Below are positions 62,863 through 64,000 of a stretch of 64,000 nucleotides of DNA, one piece after another. Position numbers and translations under genes: made by a program. The DNA lies in contig CANMTP010000005.1 in assembly GCA_947500845.1 (NCBI GenBank), forward strand, positions 1 to 64,000, read 5' to 3'. This stretch comes from an uncultured Aquimarina sp. (GTDB taxonomy: Bacteria > Bacteroidota > Bacteroidia > Flavobacteriales > Flavobacteriaceae). Below the pieces are notes generated by a model. The model saw only the letters and a list, made by a program, of their open reading frames with translations. It searched no databases and was not told the DNA's origin. Position 1 is the stretch's first letter. Every line of letters begins with the position of its first letter.

Positions 62863-64000
62863 ATGAAAAAAATATTAGTTGCCAACAGAGGTGAAATTGC
62901 TATACGAGTAATGACCACCGCACAAAAAATGGGTATAAAAACAGTGGCGGTCTATTCTACTGTTGACAGAAATGCTCCTCATATAAAATTTGCAGACGAA
63001 GCAGTATGTATAGGTGAAGCACCCTCTAGTCAATCCTATTTGTTAGGTTCAAAAATTATTGAAGTTGCTAAAAGATTGAATGTAGACGCTATCCACCCGG
63101 GATATGGATTTTTAAGTGAGAATGCCGATTTTGCCGAGGCTGTAGAAAAAAATGATCTCATATTTATAGGGCCAAAATCTAAGGCTATTAAAGTGATGGG
63201 TAGCAAACTTGCCGCCAAAGATGCTGTAAAAGCGTATAATATTCCTATGGTGCCTGGTATCGACAAAGCGATTACCGATGTAGATAAAGCCAAAACCATT
63301 GCGAGAGATATTGGATTTCCTATCTTGATTAAAGCCTCTGCAGGTGGCGGTGGTAAAGGCATGCGTGTCGTAGAAAAAGAAGAAGATCTGGAATCACAAA
63401 TGCAACGTGCTATAAGTGAAGCAATCTCGGCCTTTGGTGATGGTTCGGTGTTTATAGAAAAATATGTAGGTTCACCACGTCATATAGAAATACAAGTTAT
63501 GGCAGACAGTCACGGAAATACCATTCACCTTTTCGAAAGAGAATGTAGTGTACAGCGTCGTCATCAAAAAGTAGTTGAAGAAGCACCATCGGCAGTATTG
63601 ACTCCCAAGTTGCGAGAGGAAATGGGCCAGGCAGCCATAAAAGTAGCCAAAGCCTGTGACTACATAGGCGCAGGAACCGTTGAATTTTTGTTAGACGAAA
63701 ATCATAATTTCTATTTTCTTGAAATGAATACTCGTTTGCAGGTAGAACATCCCGTAACCGAACTTATTTCTGGAGTAGACCTGGTTGAACTTCAAATAAG
63801 AGTAGCAAGAGGAGAAGTGTTACCCATACAACAAGAAGACTTGAAGATCAATGGTCACGCATTAGAACTTCGCGTGTATGCCGAAGATCCCCTAAATGAC
63901 TTTTTACCAAGTGTTGGGCATTTAGATACTTATCAAATACCTGTCGGAGAAGGAATTCGTGTTGACAATGGTTTTGAAGAAGGCATGGATATCCCAATTT
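62863..64000 (+). CDS. accC: Biotin carboxylase subunit of acyl-CoA carboxylase (3' end beyond window)
   Basis: The ATG at 62863 opens a frame to the window edge (379 codons seen). The biotin carboxylase/ATP-grasp marks are ILVANRGEIAIRVM at the start, VDAIHPGYGFLSENADFAEA, KASAGGGGKGMRVVEKEEDL, FIEKYVGSPRHIEIQVMADS, and EMNTRLQVEHPVTELISGVD. It uses ATP and bicarbonate to carboxylate the carrier biotin of the preceding gene. Sequence does not decide between acetyl- and propionyl-CoA specificity; the arrangement fits propionyl/methylcrotonyl-type systems. Confidence 0.95.
   Translation, partial: MKKILVANRGEIAIRVMTTAQKMGIKTVAVYSTVDRNAPHIKFADEAVCIGEAPSSQSYLLGSKIIEVAKRLNVDAIHPGYGFLSENADFAEAVEKNDLIFIGPKSKAIKVMGSKLAAKDAVKAYNIPMVPGIDKAITDVDKAKTIARDIGFPILIKASAGGGGKGMRVVEKEEDLESQMQRAISEAISAFGDGSVFIEKYVGSPRHIEIQVMADSHGNTIHLFERECSVQRRHQKVVEEAPSAVLTPKLREEMGQAAIKVAKACDYIGAGTVEFLLDENHNFYFLEMNTRLQVEHPVTELISGVDLVELQIRVARGEVLPIQQEDLKINGHALELRVYAEDPLNDFLPSVGHLDTYQIPVGEGIRVDNGFEEGMDIPI

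Noticed and set aside
1..64000. tRNA, rRNA, CRISPR, transposase or prophage genes
   Set aside because: I looked for cloverleaf-like GC-rich stretches, regular short repeats and recombinase motifs on both strands and saw none that I could support.

Overview
The window reads as a chromosomal segment of a marine member of the Flavobacteriaceae (Bacteroidetes), possibly close to Aquimarina; the genus is a guess. The evidence is low-GC DNA without Shine-Dalgarno-rich starts, a type IX secretion sorting tail, a HmuY/TonB-receptor locus, an SbtA bicarbonate-transporter locus, a DUF4159-MoxR-DUF58-BatA cluster, and a few promoter-like TAnnTTTG motifs. No tRNA, rRNA, CRISPR array, transposase or recombinase was recognised.

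Layout. 1-1190: a secreted trypsin-like protease cut by the window edge. 1497-2888: mnmE. 2889-9414: an accessory block bounded by two copies of the mnmE 3' end, which suggests a decayed genomic island at a classic attachment site. It carries a membrane-anchored HTH protein, two secreted beta-sandwich proteins, a membrane protein, an epimerase and a broken Fic gene. 9883-13834: the glyoxylate shunt (aceB then aceA), with a 14-bp palindrome upstream and a terminator downstream. 14125-20113: a probable five-gene unit with an AraC regulator, a DUF5694 protein, two serine hydrolases and an S41 peptidase. 20403-24944: mixed hypothetical and membrane proteins. 25101-32919: the DUF4159-MoxR-DUF58-BatA cluster, preceded by a TldD/PmbA protease pair (33055-36045) from which it is separated by a terminator. 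36671-41227: SbtA with a LysR regulator, an SPFH lipoprotein, an HPF-type ribosome factor and several small unknown proteins.

41589-49982 is a compact sugar-oxidation cluster: cytochrome c, GMC oxidoreductase, its Tat-exported small subunit, two TIM-barrel isomerase-like proteins (one a lipoprotein, one cytosolic), an MFS permease, a Gfo/Idh oxidoreductase and a DUF1080 (3-keto-disaccharide hydrolase) lipoprotein. Together they fit oxidation of glycosides to 3-keto sugars, followed by cleavage and further processing. 49989-55799 is a haem/iron uptake locus: DUF6607 protein divergent from TonB receptor, HmuY, a T9SS cargo protein and a DoxX-like protein. 56085-64000 holds a GNAT-like protein, a YdjM-type membrane protein, DUF1761 and LysE membrane proteins, a cNMP/CBS/DUF294 signalling protein with a DnaQ-like exonuclease, and the start of a biotin-dependent acyl-CoA carboxylase operon that runs off the right edge.

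Several gene ends carry long perfect hairpins (12-18 bp stems), most without a T-run. One perfect 32-bp loopless palindrome lies inside a 44-codon gene.
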